64,000 bases of DNA from the NCBI GenBank assembly GCA_033398695.1, contig CM065802.1:79594096-79658095 (forward strand). The letters run 5' to 3'. The notes under the pieces are model-generated. The model saw only the letters and a program-made list of their open reading frames with translations. It did no database searches and was not told where the DNA came from. Position 1 is the first letter of the stretch. Each line of letters opens with the position of its first letter. The translations under genes and the position numbers were made by a program. Shown piece by piece: positions 10,310 through 22,765 of this stretch. This DNA is from Orobanche coerulescens. Its lineage: Eukaryota; Streptophyta; Magnoliopsida; Lamiales; Orobanchaceae.

Positions 10310-11549
10310 TGTTGGTCACTAAGTATATAGAATACAGCTTGGATAGAATAAGTACAACAAGCTGTACGATTTTCAAATAAGAGTGCATAGCGGAAGTTTG
10401 TTTAAGTGAGTTGCTGTAAATACAGCAACTAGGTTTTTATCCTGTTAGCTTGATGCGTACAGGGTTTTGCAGTGTATACTTGTATAAATCACAGTTTATG
10501 AAAAACAGTAAATGCAGAAGGTAAATAACACAGTATTTAAAGTGGTTCGAGGTAAACCCCTCTACGTCCACTGGTCCTCTAAACAGGAGTGAAAACTTTT
10601 ATTATAATCACTGCGTACACAACTACGTGACTATAACTAAACCTCCCAAAGTTTCGTTCACAGTGATTGATACAAGGGTTGATGCCGTTCGCCGTTCACA
10701 CAGATTGGCTAGAGCTTGTTCTTTGACTGGATTCTTCACACACAGTTGGAAGCTTCGTCTACAATGCTAATTCTTCACACACAGTTCAGAATGAGCAAGG
10801 CTTCTTCAGTCCACACAAGGCTGATGATTTTCTTCAAGGTAAAATCACAGGTTGAACAACAACTTGAATACTTGATGAGCTTGGGCTGATGATGTGTTGT
10901 TCAGGTTGAGCACTTGTATATTTATTCTCTCAAGAATGGCAGTATGCTCGAAGAAATATGTTTGCTCTTGTAAGATTTTTCGTTCGTTTCAATCGTATGA
11001 CGTTCTTAGTTTGTAATTCGTATTACATTCGTAGCCTGCAATGTCCTCGGGCATGGACTATTTATAACTTTGGAATAGATCCGTTATGAATATGTCCGCT
11101 GGTTGGTTTGTGAGCAAAAGGTCCGTTCAGATTGATTGATTGACTTTCAAGAAACACGATCCGGATTTTGCTCCTTGTCTGAAGATTCTTGTCGGTTGGT
11201 ATTTAAATCTTTATCCAGTCAGTATTTAAATACTTCTTTCAAACGACGTTTTGATTTTAGCATATAAAGTAGATCCATCACAACGGTCTTTAGTCCTGTT
11301 GGATAAGTGTTTATTATCTTAACAATTTCAGCCTATATGCTGTGCCCAACATAATACGTCTTATTGCTGTTAGCTGTAGACTTCAACACTGTAGGCTATC
11401 TCCCATGCTGTATAGAAGGTGCTGTATGGAGATTCAAAACAGCTTCCATACTTAGCGGTATTCCGAATCCTTTGCTGTATGATGACTAGATAACTTGTTG
11501 TATGTTGGCACTTATCAAAACAAGGTACAAGATTGTTTATCCCAACAAT
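10310..11549 (-). repeat. 5' LTR of Sirevirus A
   Basis: Bounded by TGTTGG at 10310 and CCCAACA at 11549 (TG...CA on either strand) and placed directly before the primer site. It is 1240 bp. The right boundary is fixed because the copia 2 integrase frame is interrupted there, so A inserted into copia 2. Many TGCTGTA/TACAGCA words are scattered between 11355 and 11510. The matching 3' LTR was not found at the left end of the element. A second CCCAACA at 11345-11351 was considered and rejected as the end. Confidence 0.75.
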
Positions 11550-12873
11550 ATCCTTTAGTTTCCTTAGGATATCGCACAAATAAACATCTTTCAGATTTAG
11601 CCGCCAGTTTGTCAAACACTTGGTGTCTTATGAACTCTTCGCAACCCCAAATCTTAGAAAAGGCAAATTTGGTCTCTTTACAGTTCATTTCTTAAATTGT
11701 GTCTTTCCAACTGCTTTAGACGGAACACGGTTTCGGGTGAATGCTGCTGTTTATAAGGCGTGGTCCAAAATGATAATGGAAGCTCTATTCGACTCATCAT
11801 GGATAGAACCATATCTAATAAAGTGCGATTCCTCCTCTCAGACACGCCGTTATGTTTGAGGTGTTCCAGGAGGATAAGTTGTGAAACAATTCCACAACTC
11901 CTAAGATGATCATCGAATTCTTGGCTCAAGTATTCACCACCTCGCCTGATCGAAGGACTAATCATCTTCCCAAGTTGATTCTATACTTCACTCTAGAATA
12001 TTTTGAACATTTCAAAAGATTTATGTTTATGCTTCATAATACAAACATATCCATACCGACTAAAATCATCGGTAAAGGTGATGAAGTATTGATATCCGCC
12101 TCTGGCATGAGTAAGTCCGATTAGAATAATTGAGCTTAGGTTTCTAGATTGCAATGTTATAGACTTCCAAAGTATTGGACTCATCTAGACCAATATTATA
12201 AAGGCTAGTATAACTTTGCAGTACCATAAAGCAAGTCATCGAAGAAAATATGAATAATCTTGTTCTTAATAAGAAAACTGCAACCTTCACAATCTAATCG
12301 AGAAACTGAAATAATATTCCTATTCATAGCAGGAATATAATAGCGTTTATTCAAAACTAACAAAAGCCCATCGGGTAAAACTAGATCATAAGTTCCAACG
12401 GCTAGTGTAGCAACTCTTGCTCCATTGCCGAGTCTTAGATCCAATTCCCCTTTCTTCACTTATATACTTCTTCTCAACCCCTGCACATTTGTATAAATGT
12501 GATAACCACATCCAATATTCAATACCCAAGAGTTAGAAATATATAAGTTAACTTCTATAACATATATACCTGTGGCAGTCTCACTACCTTTCGTACGTTT
12601 TAGCTCTTCCAAGTAAACCTTGCAATTTATTTTCCAGTGTCTTGGTTTATGGCAATGATGGTAATTTCCATTTTTGGGAGCTTTTGCCTTGAAAACCGAC
12701 TTAATCGGTTCTCTAGCTTTGGCAACTTTTTCGTTACCTTTACCCTTGCCTTTGTTCTTGAAGGAATTCCCTTTGCTGACCATCAGCACGTGGCTTGGTT
12801 TCCTCTTAACCGTTTTAAGTATCCCAAGAAGCTCAGCAATGGACTTTTCCATTCCATTCATATTATAGTTCAT
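11550..12873 (-). pseudogene. Gag tail, protease and integrase fragments of copia element 2
   Basis: The 12873-12460 frame has a degraded zinc knuckle (HHCHKPRHWKINC) and a protease block reading VLNIGCG, where copia proteases have Asp-Thr-Gly, so the catalytic Asp is lost. The 12459-12205 frame is the region after the protease (LDLRLGNGARVATLAVGTY). The 12184-11993 frame is the start of integrase (YFITFTDDFSRYGYV) and 11965-11678 its end (NGVSERRNRTLLDMV with the catalytic Glu). The frame is cut at 11549 by the LTR of Sirevirus A. The GAG-pre-integrase block appears deleted. The rest of pol is absent from the window. Confidence 0.8.
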
Positions 12874-12948
12874 GATGAACTGACCGAAGCTATTAGGTAA
12901 TGAGTTTAGGATCGTATCAGTGGAGTGCTCCTTAGAAAGTGGAAAACC

Positions 12949-13431
12949 CTACCTATCAAGATGATCAATATATCCTTTCATCTTGAGTACATGAGCGCTG
13001 ACAGATGTCCCCTCAATCATCTTGAAAGCATACAAGCCTTGAAAGGTCTCATACTTTTCTTGCCTAGCATGCTTCGAGAAAGTTTCCTTGATGTGGGCAT
13101 TAAGCGCATAAGCTTCCATTTCCTCCAGATTCTTATGAAGTTTTGGACAAATGGTAGCAAACATAAGGCAACTGACGTCAATGGAATCATCACAATGTTT
13201 CTTCCATTTGTCTTTTGTTGCTTTGTTAACATTGTCAGCAGGCTCATCTGGAATTTCTTCCTCAAGAACATACATCTTTCTTTTTTGCTTGAGAACTATT
13301 CTCAAGCTCCGAATCCAATCCAGATAGTTGCTGCCGTTTTCTTTGAGCTTGTCCTTCTCAAGGACGGATCGCAGTGAAATGGTGGATGTTTTGTTTGATG
13401 CCATTCTATTATCTAGAAAATTCCTATGCAA
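12949..13431 (-). pseudogene. Gag capsid region of copia element 2
   Basis: An open frame of 160 codons starting at 13431. The likely true start is the internal Met giving MASNKTSTISLRSVLEKDKL. It matches the copia gag (UBN2-type) pattern: NYLDWIRSLRIVLKQKRKMYVL, DVSCLMFATICPKL, and ILKMKGYIDHLDR-like at the end. Gag would form the particle shell. It is the best preserved part of this element, but the downstream frames are broken. Confidence 0.8.
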
Positions 13432-14906
13432 AGTACTTAGTCACATGTTATTTCTCGAAAAATATTCCCACTAAACAAAATACCCTCAATTTTACAACAT
13501 TTATAATTTTAGTGGGCTAAGACCCCATTTTGCCCAATTCTAAACTCAGCTTTGGCATGACGCCTAGAATTGAGTTACTTTAGATGGATAACTCTTTATC
13601 GATTACATCATATGTAATTCTTAGATTATACTTGTGTTTTGGCATCTTATTCCCAAGTATGTTATAATCCCATCTTATGCCTTAAGGTTCAAAACTCTTT
13701 TGAATTCTTAATTCATTAAAACACATATGTATCACCATTACCCATCATACCTTACTAAGATAATCCGAGCACCCAACTTTGGCATGACCTGCTCAAGATG
13801 ATCGAAGTCTTGATAGGTGTTTTAATTAAATGGTATTAAAAATTTTTTAAGAGGAGTTTCATCCTATGTTCCATGTCTATGTTGGTTAACATACATCTAA
13901 ACTTACACCGATCACACACATGCACAAATCTAAACATACATATCATCACATGACATAATAAAACATAGGACCGTGTATAGCATGAGCATAATCCTAACGT
14001 GATTTTCATGAGCCAACATGAAAATCACAAAGGTCAATCTAAAGGGTATAATTGGTCTTTATCGATTTTCCAACTCCTTAGAAAGTCATATGCAATCAAT
14101 TGGCTCCTTGAGCCTGTCCTTTATCTCATTCTTGTCTTTATTACATTAATGAAAAACTATACTATACTAGTATAGTAAATTACAAGATGGCAAACGACAC
14201 GCAGGTCATAAATAATATTAAATTAGAAGACGACTCGCAGGCCGTAAAAACTAATTATAATTAAACGACACGCAAGCTGTTAAAACCAACCCAAAATTAA
14301 ATTGAAACATCCAATAACATTGGTCAATTTATAATCATGCCATACACTAAATATATACTAAAATTAATTATCACATAATTAATTAAAACACATAATATGA
14401 ATCTGCCTGACAGTCAGGCATAAGAAAAATTTCCACGCAAAAATAAACAATCTGATGCATTAGCCCAGTTGGCCGAGCAGTCACAGGCCGCACACGCCCG
14501 CGGGGGTTATTTGGAATTTTGAACAGGTTATACCGATCAAATAGAACACAGTGATTTAAAATAACAAACAGGCGTGGCAGTGGCGCCCGGACACCGTGGG
14601 ATCGAATCCCGCCCTCAGCGCAAATAATTTTGCGAATTTTCTTGTGACGCGCAGGTTCTGGCTCGTGGTTCTCATCCCGACCCAGACCCGGCCCGATCCG
14701 CCAGAAATAGATCTGTTCCAGAATAACTCTGGACCGAAAATCGCAAAAACAACCTAGAAAATTGATTTTTATCGATCCGATTTAATCAAATTAAATCATA
14801 AAAATATTTATATAACCTCTATTTTATAAATATAATCAAGAACAAATTTTATATATTCAAAGAATATAAATATATTCTACATAAACAATTAAATTACTTG
14901 CAAGTT
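13432..14906 (-). other. Long untranslated leader of copia element 2
   Basis: About 1.5 kb between primer site and gag with no convincing ORF. It contains three degenerate repeats around ACGACACGCAGG at about 14196, 14230 and 14265, and a GC-rich patch at 14460-14720 with tRNA-like box A and box B words. Confidence 0.55.
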
Positions 14907-14919
14907 GGCTCCGATATCA
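14907..14919 (-). other. Primer-binding site of copia element 2
   Basis: The minus strand reads TGATATCGGAGCC, a diverged form of the initiator tRNA-Met site TGGTATCAGAGCC, a few bases from the LTR end. Confidence 0.7.
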
Positions 14920-14923
14920 TTAT

Positions 14924-16509
14924 TGGATTTTACGTGTATCTAATACAATAAATTGGAGCACAAATGCAATATAATAATTAATGAAAAATCCAGATGAGGG
15001 TCTTCATGCAGTAATTTAATTAATTTATAAAGAGTTTGTCGAATTACCTTAATCTAAAGAAATGATCTGAAATCGGACCAGAAGCTGATTATAATCGTCT
15101 TCCTTTTTCGGTGATCCACACACGAACAGTTGGTACAAGCCGGATTGCTAGATCCTTACAAATAATGTTGATAAACAGTACAACAAATAATTCATTGCTA
15201 GAAGAATTTGTACTGTTGATCAAAATCAACTAAGGGAAGAAGACGGAGTTGGCCGAAACAAACTTTCCGGACAGAAAACAATTCGTTCGATTCAGAAGAG
15301 GGCGAGGGCTGATCTACTTTTCACACAATTAGGGTTGTGCAATTTTAATCTTATTTCAGCTCCTTGTCCAAGACCCTTTGTTTATACTAAGTAAACCCTA
15401 GAGTCAAAACTCTAGTATTTGCTTAGTTGCCCCTCAACTTATTAAATAATACAATATATAATATCATATATTATATATTACTTATTATTTAATTCTCTAA
15501 TAAATATAATATTAAATATTATATTTATCATTTCCAGTTGATATAATCAAATAATATAATCTATAATAAAATATATTATACATTACTCATTATTTGATTT
15601 TTTTAATAAATAATATCCATATTATATCTATTAATTATTCTTGATTGTCTTTAATTATCGGTGTGACCCAAAAGGCTTATATTATGTTGGCAATCATTAA
15701 TACCTCATTAAATGATAAATCATAAGCGGTAAAGACATTATGACTACCCAAATAATATAAGTTTATAGTCCATTAAACAATTTAACATGTCAAATCTCAT
15801 TGTCGCGCGATATCATATTTGAACTAAGTCATGGAAATTGTCATACTTATTATGTTAAAATACTTTCTCGATCTTAAGTAGACCGATTGAATCAAATGAC
15901 TCTTCATTTGAGCATCGCCAAGCATTTATCCAGTCCTACTTATCGAGGGCCCCAACAGATATCTCTCTCCCTAAAGAGAGAGATAAATCTCCATCTTGAT
16001 TATTCATTGCCCTCTCCACGACTCTCACTAATCCTGATCACTAACCTTTATGATCACCATATTTCAGATGACGTTGGATTACGTCAAGGCATAGCAGTTA
16101 TCATGTTGGACTCTATGATAATCTCAGGTTCAAGGATTTATTGACATACTAATATATTGAGATTCACTTATGATATTTCCATACAGTGATCTCAATACGA
16201 GTCTGTCTAGTATTGCGTTCTCCAATCAATAACCATTTATTTGATCTGTACGATGCGCATAATCATTCAATGATTATCAATCAAACTTTTACTAGTATAT
16301 TAATCACTTGAGTATCAACTCTACGTGGTTGGACCAGGGACATTTGAATAATCTTATTATTCATGAATAACTATTATTCGATTATTATAACATTAAAATA
16401 TACATACATTATAATAATCAACGAGAAACAGATGATATCAAATAACTTTATTTAAATGTGACAATACAAATCTAGGCACATCGAATGTTCTAGGGCACTA
16501 TTCCCAACA
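14924..16509 (-). repeat. 5' LTR of copia element 2
   Basis: About 1586 bp, from TGGATTTTACG at 14924 to CCCAACA at 16509. On the minus strand it begins TGTTGGGAATAGTGCCCTAG, a start common in Angela/Tork-like copia LTRs. It interrupts LTR F at 16509/16510. AT-rich, with no palindrome array seen. Confidence 0.8.
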
Positions 16510-17158
16510 ATATATACTTACCCGAGGTACTTGACTAGAATGACAATGAGATAAGATGATATGGTGTGATTATGAATTTATAAAACTACCCGAGATACCA
16601 AAAGTGTTTTCAAACTTTATTTCAGAAATTTATACAAACTCAAGGATTTTGAAATATTTTTATTAAAATGAATACCTCGTGGAAATTTGAAAAAATATTA
16701 TCAATGAGTGATTTTTTATATCTTGAAATATGATTGATATAACCAGTATATTATATACTTGCACTAGCAAAATTCTAGTTTGCTAACTCCCGAGTTACGG
16801 GAGATGGATGCCTTTTATGTATTCTGGTATTCAGGGTTCGGGAGCGTTCACAGGATCGACATGGAAGATGATGAAAGACCATGATGCTAATCATAAGAGA
16901 CTCATTATAGTGTAATTATTGTCATATTGTATTTTTCTCCCGCTGTCGTGTTCTACCCTTGCATGGGTATATTGTGATAATTGTATATCAATTATATACA
17001 CATGTTTTTGTTTTTTCGATGTATTTCTTTTATTATATTTGTATTGCCTGACCTTATGGGTCACTTGCGTATTATATTGTACTATATCTAGCCTGGTAGA
17101 TCCTTGTGAGAAGAGTCTACGACAATGTAATATTTTCAAATGTTTTGGGGGTGTTATA
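16510..17158 (+). repeat. 3' part of a Tekay-type gypsy LTR (F)
   Basis: Non-coding. It ends GGGGGTGTTATA at 17158, matching the LTR end GGGGTGTTACA of the complete Tekay element in this window. It includes CTCCCGAGTTACGGGAG (16786-16802), an inverted repeat. The 5' part is missing because copia 2 is inserted on its left. No primer site follows, so it is a 3' or solo LTR. Confidence 0.5.
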
Positions 17159-17971
17159 GGTGTGCCGGCGGCCGTAGGTGCTGTACCGGCGAATTGGCGC
17201 GCAAGCTTCAACAAAAGAAAAGAAAAAATTATTTGGTTATTGGAGGTCGGCCAACGGCCATTAGGTTTCCCACCATAGAACAGGTCAGTAGACGGGCAAA
17301 AAAAAAGAAAAAAATTGTCTGTTGCTGAGGTCCACCGATGATTGGGACACGACCGCAAAAAAATGGCGAGAGGTCTACCGATGAAGGGCCCTTCGGAGTT
17401 CAGGTTGGCAGGCGGCCATAAAACAAAATTACTACCCGATCCCTTGAGAACCATCATGAATAAACAAAATAGAAGATTATTTGTCCTTCACTTTAATATT
17501 TTAAGAGTTCTTTTAGAAGTTTAGGAGTATTTTTTGACATTAAATTTAACACAAAGAGGTGCATTGGTCTTTTCAGGTGTACACTAACAAAATATACCAC
17601 AATAATTTATATTATAGACTAGTAGATAACCCATGCTATAATGGCATGATGATGGTGCCATAATTGGATTGAAATAATAAATTTACCAAATTACCTTGTT
17701 AAAAAAAGACATGTTGGCCAGCAGTGGATGGAGGCCTCGCCGGAAAGCATGCTGCAGACCAGCCCCTGAGCAAATAAAATTAAAAAGAGAGTGGGCGTGG
17801 ATAGAAGTCTGCCGACGGCAGTCCTACCGGAAACAAGGCCAACAGGCCGGCCGCTTGATGTTTTCGAAGACCACACCAAAGAAAAAAAAAATGTCGATCT
17901 TCAGAGGTCAGTCGACATCACCCTACCGAAAAACAGGCCGATACGCAGGCCATAAAAAAACATGGAATTTG
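17159..17971. other. Unassigned GC-rich blocks ending in A-runs
   Basis: Two blocks (17159-17420 and 17697-17965) contain short GC-rich segments with GGCCG and AGGTC words, each followed by a run of 6-10 A. They are separated by AT-rich DNA. Some segments resemble each other, suggesting degenerate repeats. No ORF or element ends are recognised. Confidence 0.3.
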
Positions 17972-18249
17972 TGATACCCGTAATAAATAAACCGGGTAAT
18001 TTTTGTATTTTGTGAACTGTCTAATCAATTCGGTTATTATGTCGGAGTTGAGAACTATATCACCTTGCGTTGTTCAGAGTAACACACCTAAATTCCTGCA
18101 ATTCTAGAGTGTTACTATATATTTTATATATAATGTTCTGTACATCACCGCCGTATCAACATTCATCGGGATGAGATAGAAATAATAATCTGGATAGTTA
18201 AATAATTATATAATTAGTAATGTATAAATATACATATATACATATACCT

Positions 18250-18250
18250 T

Positions 18251-18292
<42 letters not shown>
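18250..18292. repeat. TG/TA microsatellite
   Basis: An uninterrupted (TG)n run followed by (TA)n, directly left of the fold-back MITE. Confidence 0.95.
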
Positions 18293-18686
18293 GGGAAGAA
18301 GGGTCACGAACGACAAGGGATCCCTTGTGCCACACTTTCGTGTGCCACCCCGCATGCCACACAAAATTTTATTATTTTAAAAATATTTTGTTATAAAATA
18401 AAATTTTATTATTACATAATATATCATGATTAACATATATATCAAAAAATCAGAATTTTAAAAAATCATATACCATAGTTTTGAAATATTCAATTAAAAT
18501 AATAATTTTATAATCAAAATATTCAAAAACCATGGTATATGATTTTTTAAAATCCTGATTTTTGATATATATGTTAATCATGATATATTATGTAATAATA
18601 AAATTTTATTTTATAACAAATATTTTTAAAATAATAAAATTTCGTGTCGCACGGGGATCCCTTGCCATCACTAACGACCCTGGAAG
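18293..18686. mobile_element. Fold-back MITE with nearly full-length inverted arms
   Basis: The left arm (about 18293-18498) and right arm (about 18520-18686) are inverted copies of each other with a short AT-rich loop. Landmarks are CAAGGGATCCCTTG near 18318 against GGGATCCCTTGCC near 18655, and CATGATTAACATATATATC (18425-18443) against its complement near 18564-18582. It is non-coding. It abuts a TA repeat, so a TA target duplication cannot be separated from the microsatellite. The transcript would fold into a long hairpin. Confidence 0.8.
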
Positions 18687-19027
18687 ATAAAAAAAAGAGA
18701 AAAGAAAAAAGAAAGAGGAACACGAGAAGAGAGAGAGAGAGAGAGAGCCAAGAAGGTCAGAAGGGTTCCGCCACCAAGGAGGATTTTCCGGTAAAATTTT
18801 ACAATCTATATACCATTTTGATCATTTTAGCGAGTAGGTCACAAATATCCGCTGAGTTTTCCAAACCGAGGTCAGAATAGCTAGAACGGGGCCGAAATCA
18901 CCGCTCGACGTAGGGTCTCCGTACAGCCGTTCGGGCTGCCGGAACTTGAAACCCTTTACACTATTAGGAAGCCCTCCTGACGATCTTCATCCTTCTAGTT
19001 TTAGTTTTCGGATTTGGTCGAGTATTA

Positions 19028-19205
19028 TGGTGTGTGTGCCGTGCGTGTATGTGTGTGTTACTGTGTATGCATGTGTGTGTTTGTGTGCGGGTGTGTGTGT
19101 TTTTGTGTGCGGGTGTATGTGTGTTGTGTGTGCTAGTGTGTGTGTGTTGTGTGTGCGTGTGTGTGTTGTGTGCTGGTGTATGTTGTTGTGTGTGTACGGT
19201 GTGTG
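19028..19205. repeat. Degenerate TG-rich simple repeat
   Basis: About 180 bp of GTGTGTG words broken by single substitutions. The Cys/Val-rich and His/Thr-rich ORFs read from it are simple-sequence artefacts. Confidence 0.9.
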
Positions 19206-20036
19206 CAAAGAAAATGGGTATGGGTTCAGGCCTTACCGATTTGGGGTATAGGTGTGTTTTACGTGTAAAAACAGTGTTGGTCGATGTTAAAGAAGCTCCC
19301 GGTGAGGTTACGATGGACGGGAGACATGAAAACGACTATTAGATAGTCATATAAAGTTTTGGAGAGGAAAACATAAATTTTGGAAGCCTTGGGCTATGCC
19401 ATTTGAGAATTAAAAATAAAGTTGGACTTGATTGAAGATTTTTAAATTTTTAATTTGACCCTAATACTTTAATGTTTTCTTTAAAAAATGTATAACCTTC
19501 CTGGTTTCAATCCAAAATGAGTCAAACGACTTCCAGGTGGCTCCTATTTCGAAACACAACATTCTTATACCTCGATAACGGATGAGGTGTGTCCGTAACT
19601 ATGTCTCACCCCAAACTCGGCTAAATTAGAAAGTAGAGTTCTGATAGTTATATAAATCTTGACCCGTTAATTATATAATATTATTCATTTTAGGTTGAAG
19701 GCTTGGATAATCGCTCAATCCATTTCCCTTGTCAATCGAACTTTTCCATTCGCCGGAATTCCAGGCAAGTACTTTGATTACGTTTGATGTACTTCGTGTG
19801 AATGAATATGTGTAAAATGTGTTTTTGGTGAAAAGTGGTAATTTCAGAAAATGTGATTTCAGAAAGTGGTAATTTCTGTGGTTTTGATATGGTCACTGAG
19901 TGTGTGTGAGCCAAATAAAACCAGCGAGGGTCCCCAGAGATTCGTTAGACTGCGATTTCTACGGATCAATTGGTTGGGCTATACAACTAGAGAGGGCCTG
20001 ATGAGGAGGACTCCTGGGGTGTGTATCTTGCATGAC

Positions 20037-20626
20037 TAGACCCGGCAATTTACCACACGACACGAAAACACGACACGAAAACGACACGAAAATTTAGTGT
20101 TTGGATTTGTATTTTGAGTACACGACACGAAAATACACGAACACGAAAGTACACGACCGAGATTTAGTGTCAGTTTTGTGTTTACCCTTTGGGTACACGA
20201 CACGAAATGAGGTACACGAAATAAATAAATAAATATATATAATATTTTATATTTAATTTAATAAAAATATATATTTTATGAATTCTGTTTATACTAAACT
20301 TTAAAATTTGAAAATATAATGTGAATTTTGATTAAATTTCGTGTAAACATTCGTGTTTTCGTTGCCATTCGTTTTATTTCGTCTACTAAAACCTATAAAA
20401 ATAATATTATAATATTAAAATTATTATTTTTTATAATATTTTAATATTTATTTTATATTATGTGCCTGACACGAAAACACGACACGAAACGACACGAATT
20501 TGCGTGGTACACGACACGACATGACAGGAATTCATTTAGTGTCGTGTATGAGTTTGGACTTTTGGTACACAAAACACGAAAGTACACGACACGAAAATAT
20601 ACGGCACGAACGAATTGCCAGGTCTA
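20037..20626. mobile_element. hAT-like MITE rich in CACGACACG repeats
   Basis: Terminal inverted repeats are TAGACCCGGCAATT at 20037 and AATTGCCAGGTCTA ending 20626. The flanks TGCATGAC (20029-20036) and TGCGTGAG (20627-20634) match at 6 of 8 positions, as expected for an old 8-bp hAT duplication. Inside, CACGACACGAAA words crowd both ends around an AT-rich middle. No transposase. It lies within LTR G. Confidence 0.75.
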
Positions 20627-21269
20627 TGCGTGAGGTACAGGGCCAGTATAGCTCGGGAGGTTGCTTCATGTTGGTTGTTGTACTATATTCCAGAATATAA
20701 GAGATGATGCTATGATTTTGTTGTTTTATTTACTTGTAGTACATATTTATGAATCGTTGTACTTGCACAGGCTGTTTGCTGACCCCTTTGGGGGTGAATA
20801 CCTTTTTGTGTATTCAAGTTAAAATCTTCATGGCGAGCAGGCGCAGGAGGGGCATGAGGATGACGAGCAGTGGTGATATTGCCTCGGGTAGTCGTTGCCT
20901 TTTATTCGTGTGTATTGGTTTGTATATGTACTTGCGAATACTGTTATTGTTAGTGTTATGCCCGTGTATGGGTTTTGGTACTGTCTTGGGTTTCTATCTG
21001 TATTTTGGTCAGGTTAAGATTGTCGTTATGTTCGACCTTGCCGGTCGTGATATTGTGATTGTTTTGTAGAGTCAACCTTGCCGGTTGATGCGGGTTGTTT
21101 TGGTTTTATGTTCGACCTGATAGGTCGTTGTGCGTGTGTATATGTGTCGAACAGGTATTGCCTTGTGGATTCCCGAAATGGATTCACGTCGCTGTAACAG
21201 TTCCGATCCGGGATGAGGTTGTTAAAATTTACCTCTTGAAGCTTAGTGGTTGCCATCTTGATCTCTTCC

Positions 21270-22498
21270 TCAAAATCTTCTAGAGTATAATCTCGCCTTA
21301 ATCTGGACGTTGTGCGGGCAACGAGCTCTCGAATATTGCTTGGACTTTGAAGTGGATCAGCCGAACTTGTTCTTCCTCACAACTCTCGATTTTTCTTTTT
21401 CTTCAAGTAATTTTGATTTATAGCAAGAATTAAAGTGTTATCTCAATTGTGGAATCAAAGACACAAGTCAAGATCCACAATTAAACACTTGGAAGAAAAA
21501 ATCAAAATCCCTTATGTAGGATGATGTATCACGTCCGACCCTCCCCCCAATGGCCCTATTTATAGAATTTGAACTACTCTATGGATCTTAAAAAGGATTA
21601 TGGTTAGGACTCCTAGTGCAACCCAACTTTCCATATTAAGCCCTTCCTAATATGGTTGAGTTCACTAATATCAATCCACTAAAGAATTAATATTGCACTT
21701 CCAACTCAAATCCCAATTTATGAAATTGGGTTCTTTATTTAAATATATTATTTCCCATATTTAAGATATCAAATATCCATTAATTAATTTAAGTACCGGC
21801 ATCTTTAATTAATTAATTTTTTATCCAATAATAGTACCACTCGAACCTTATTATTATATTAGAATTAAATTCATCTGCATGGTTTAATATAATAATCATT
21901 ATCGAACTCCTCAAGGAGACATGATCAACCCGCACGAGTCGGGACACGATTTCTATTTATAATATCAATTGTCATATGAATAATATTATTGCCCAAGATA
22001 CGAAGCATATTGAGTCAATAAACGTGACTCTCACCCATGGTAAATCAAAGTAATAAATATTATAAATACATAATTAAATATTATTTACTTAGAATTAAGA
22101 AATAATAATTATCTGAGATTTACGTTCTTCTTACAGTCAGTACAAGACTCTACCTCACTGCGATCTAGTTCAGTGCATGCAAATATGCTAATGCATGATA
22201 ATAGTCAAGATCAACTAATCTCAGCATACATTACAACATTTCATTCAATTTGTCTAGTAATTAGAACGGTTGTGAACTATTATATGATTTTATAAGGCAC
22301 CGATAATGTGATCTTCCGTGTGACACCAACACACCACATTATCTACAATATAACATAATTAGACAATACATTTGCATAACCATAACTGAATAATTATGCA
22401 AAACATGTGATTAAATGTAATTAATATTCTCATAGGTAGTTATAGGAAAATAAGGTAATACAAGCATAAAGTATGCTTTGCAGTATACGTCCCTAGCA
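21270..22498 (-). repeat. 3' LTR of copia element 3
   Basis: On the minus strand the LTR begins TGCTAGGGACG at 22498, right after a polypurine tract AAGTGGGAGAT (complement of 22499-22509). It runs through AT-rich non-coding DNA to about 21270, where the end is not certain. A TATA-like TATAAATAG (complement near 21550) is present. Confidence 0.6.
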
Positions 22499-22765
22499 AT
22501 CTCCCACTTATACTCAAAGCATGCTTTTAAGTATACTACTATATTACATAGTCTATCATATCTCCCACTTATACTCAAAGCAATGCTGCCATACACCATA
22601 ACCCCATTCCTTCCACATGACCTTCAAAATCTTTTGAGGGTAAGCCTTTTGTGAAAGGACCAGCAAGATTATATTCCGACGCAACCCTGGCAACAACTAC
22701 GTCTCCTTCCTTTACGAAGTGTCGTATGATATGGTACTTGCGGTTGATATGTTTACCTGTCTTAT
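22499..22765 (-). pseudogene. C-terminal end of RNase H, copia element 3
   Basis: The minus strand encodes the last part of a copia RNase H: the HINRKYHIIRHFVKEGDVVV-like block with the GPFTKGLPSKDFEGHVEGMG tail before the polypurine tract. It joins the piece at 24876-25338 across a solo LTR, with the target duplication CTTAT at 22761-22765. Its role was removal of the RNA template strand. Confidence 0.8.

Larger units (their letters stand above)
17972..21197 (+). repeat. Second Tekay-like LTR (G), interrupted by two MITEs
   Basis: It starts TGATACCCGTAATAAATAAA, like the TGTAATACCCGG start of the full Tekay element. Near its 3' part it shares the order CTGACCCC-TTTGGGG...ATGGC-AGGCG (20780-20840) with that element's LTR (34400-34460). 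The end near 21197 is uncertain. Short ORFs inside are not coding. A primer site or gag is not visible. Confidence 0.45.

Noticed and set aside
11345..11351. CCCAACA as the end of the Sirevirus A LTR
   Set aside because: The copia 2 integrase frame continues only from 11550, so the LTR extends to the CCCAACA at 11549.
16891..17457. Minus-strand ORF of 188 codons across the end of LTR F
   Set aside because: It spans the LTR end and the unassigned GC-rich block, with low-complexity residues and no domain.
18946..19342. Cys/Val-rich and His/Thr-rich ORFs
   Set aside because: They are translations of a TG-rich simple repeat.
21026..21256. Minus-strand ORF starting MATTKLQEVNFNNLIPDRN
   Set aside because: It crosses the likely boundary between LTR G and the copia 3 LTR and has no recognised domain; no second exon was found, so it is not called.
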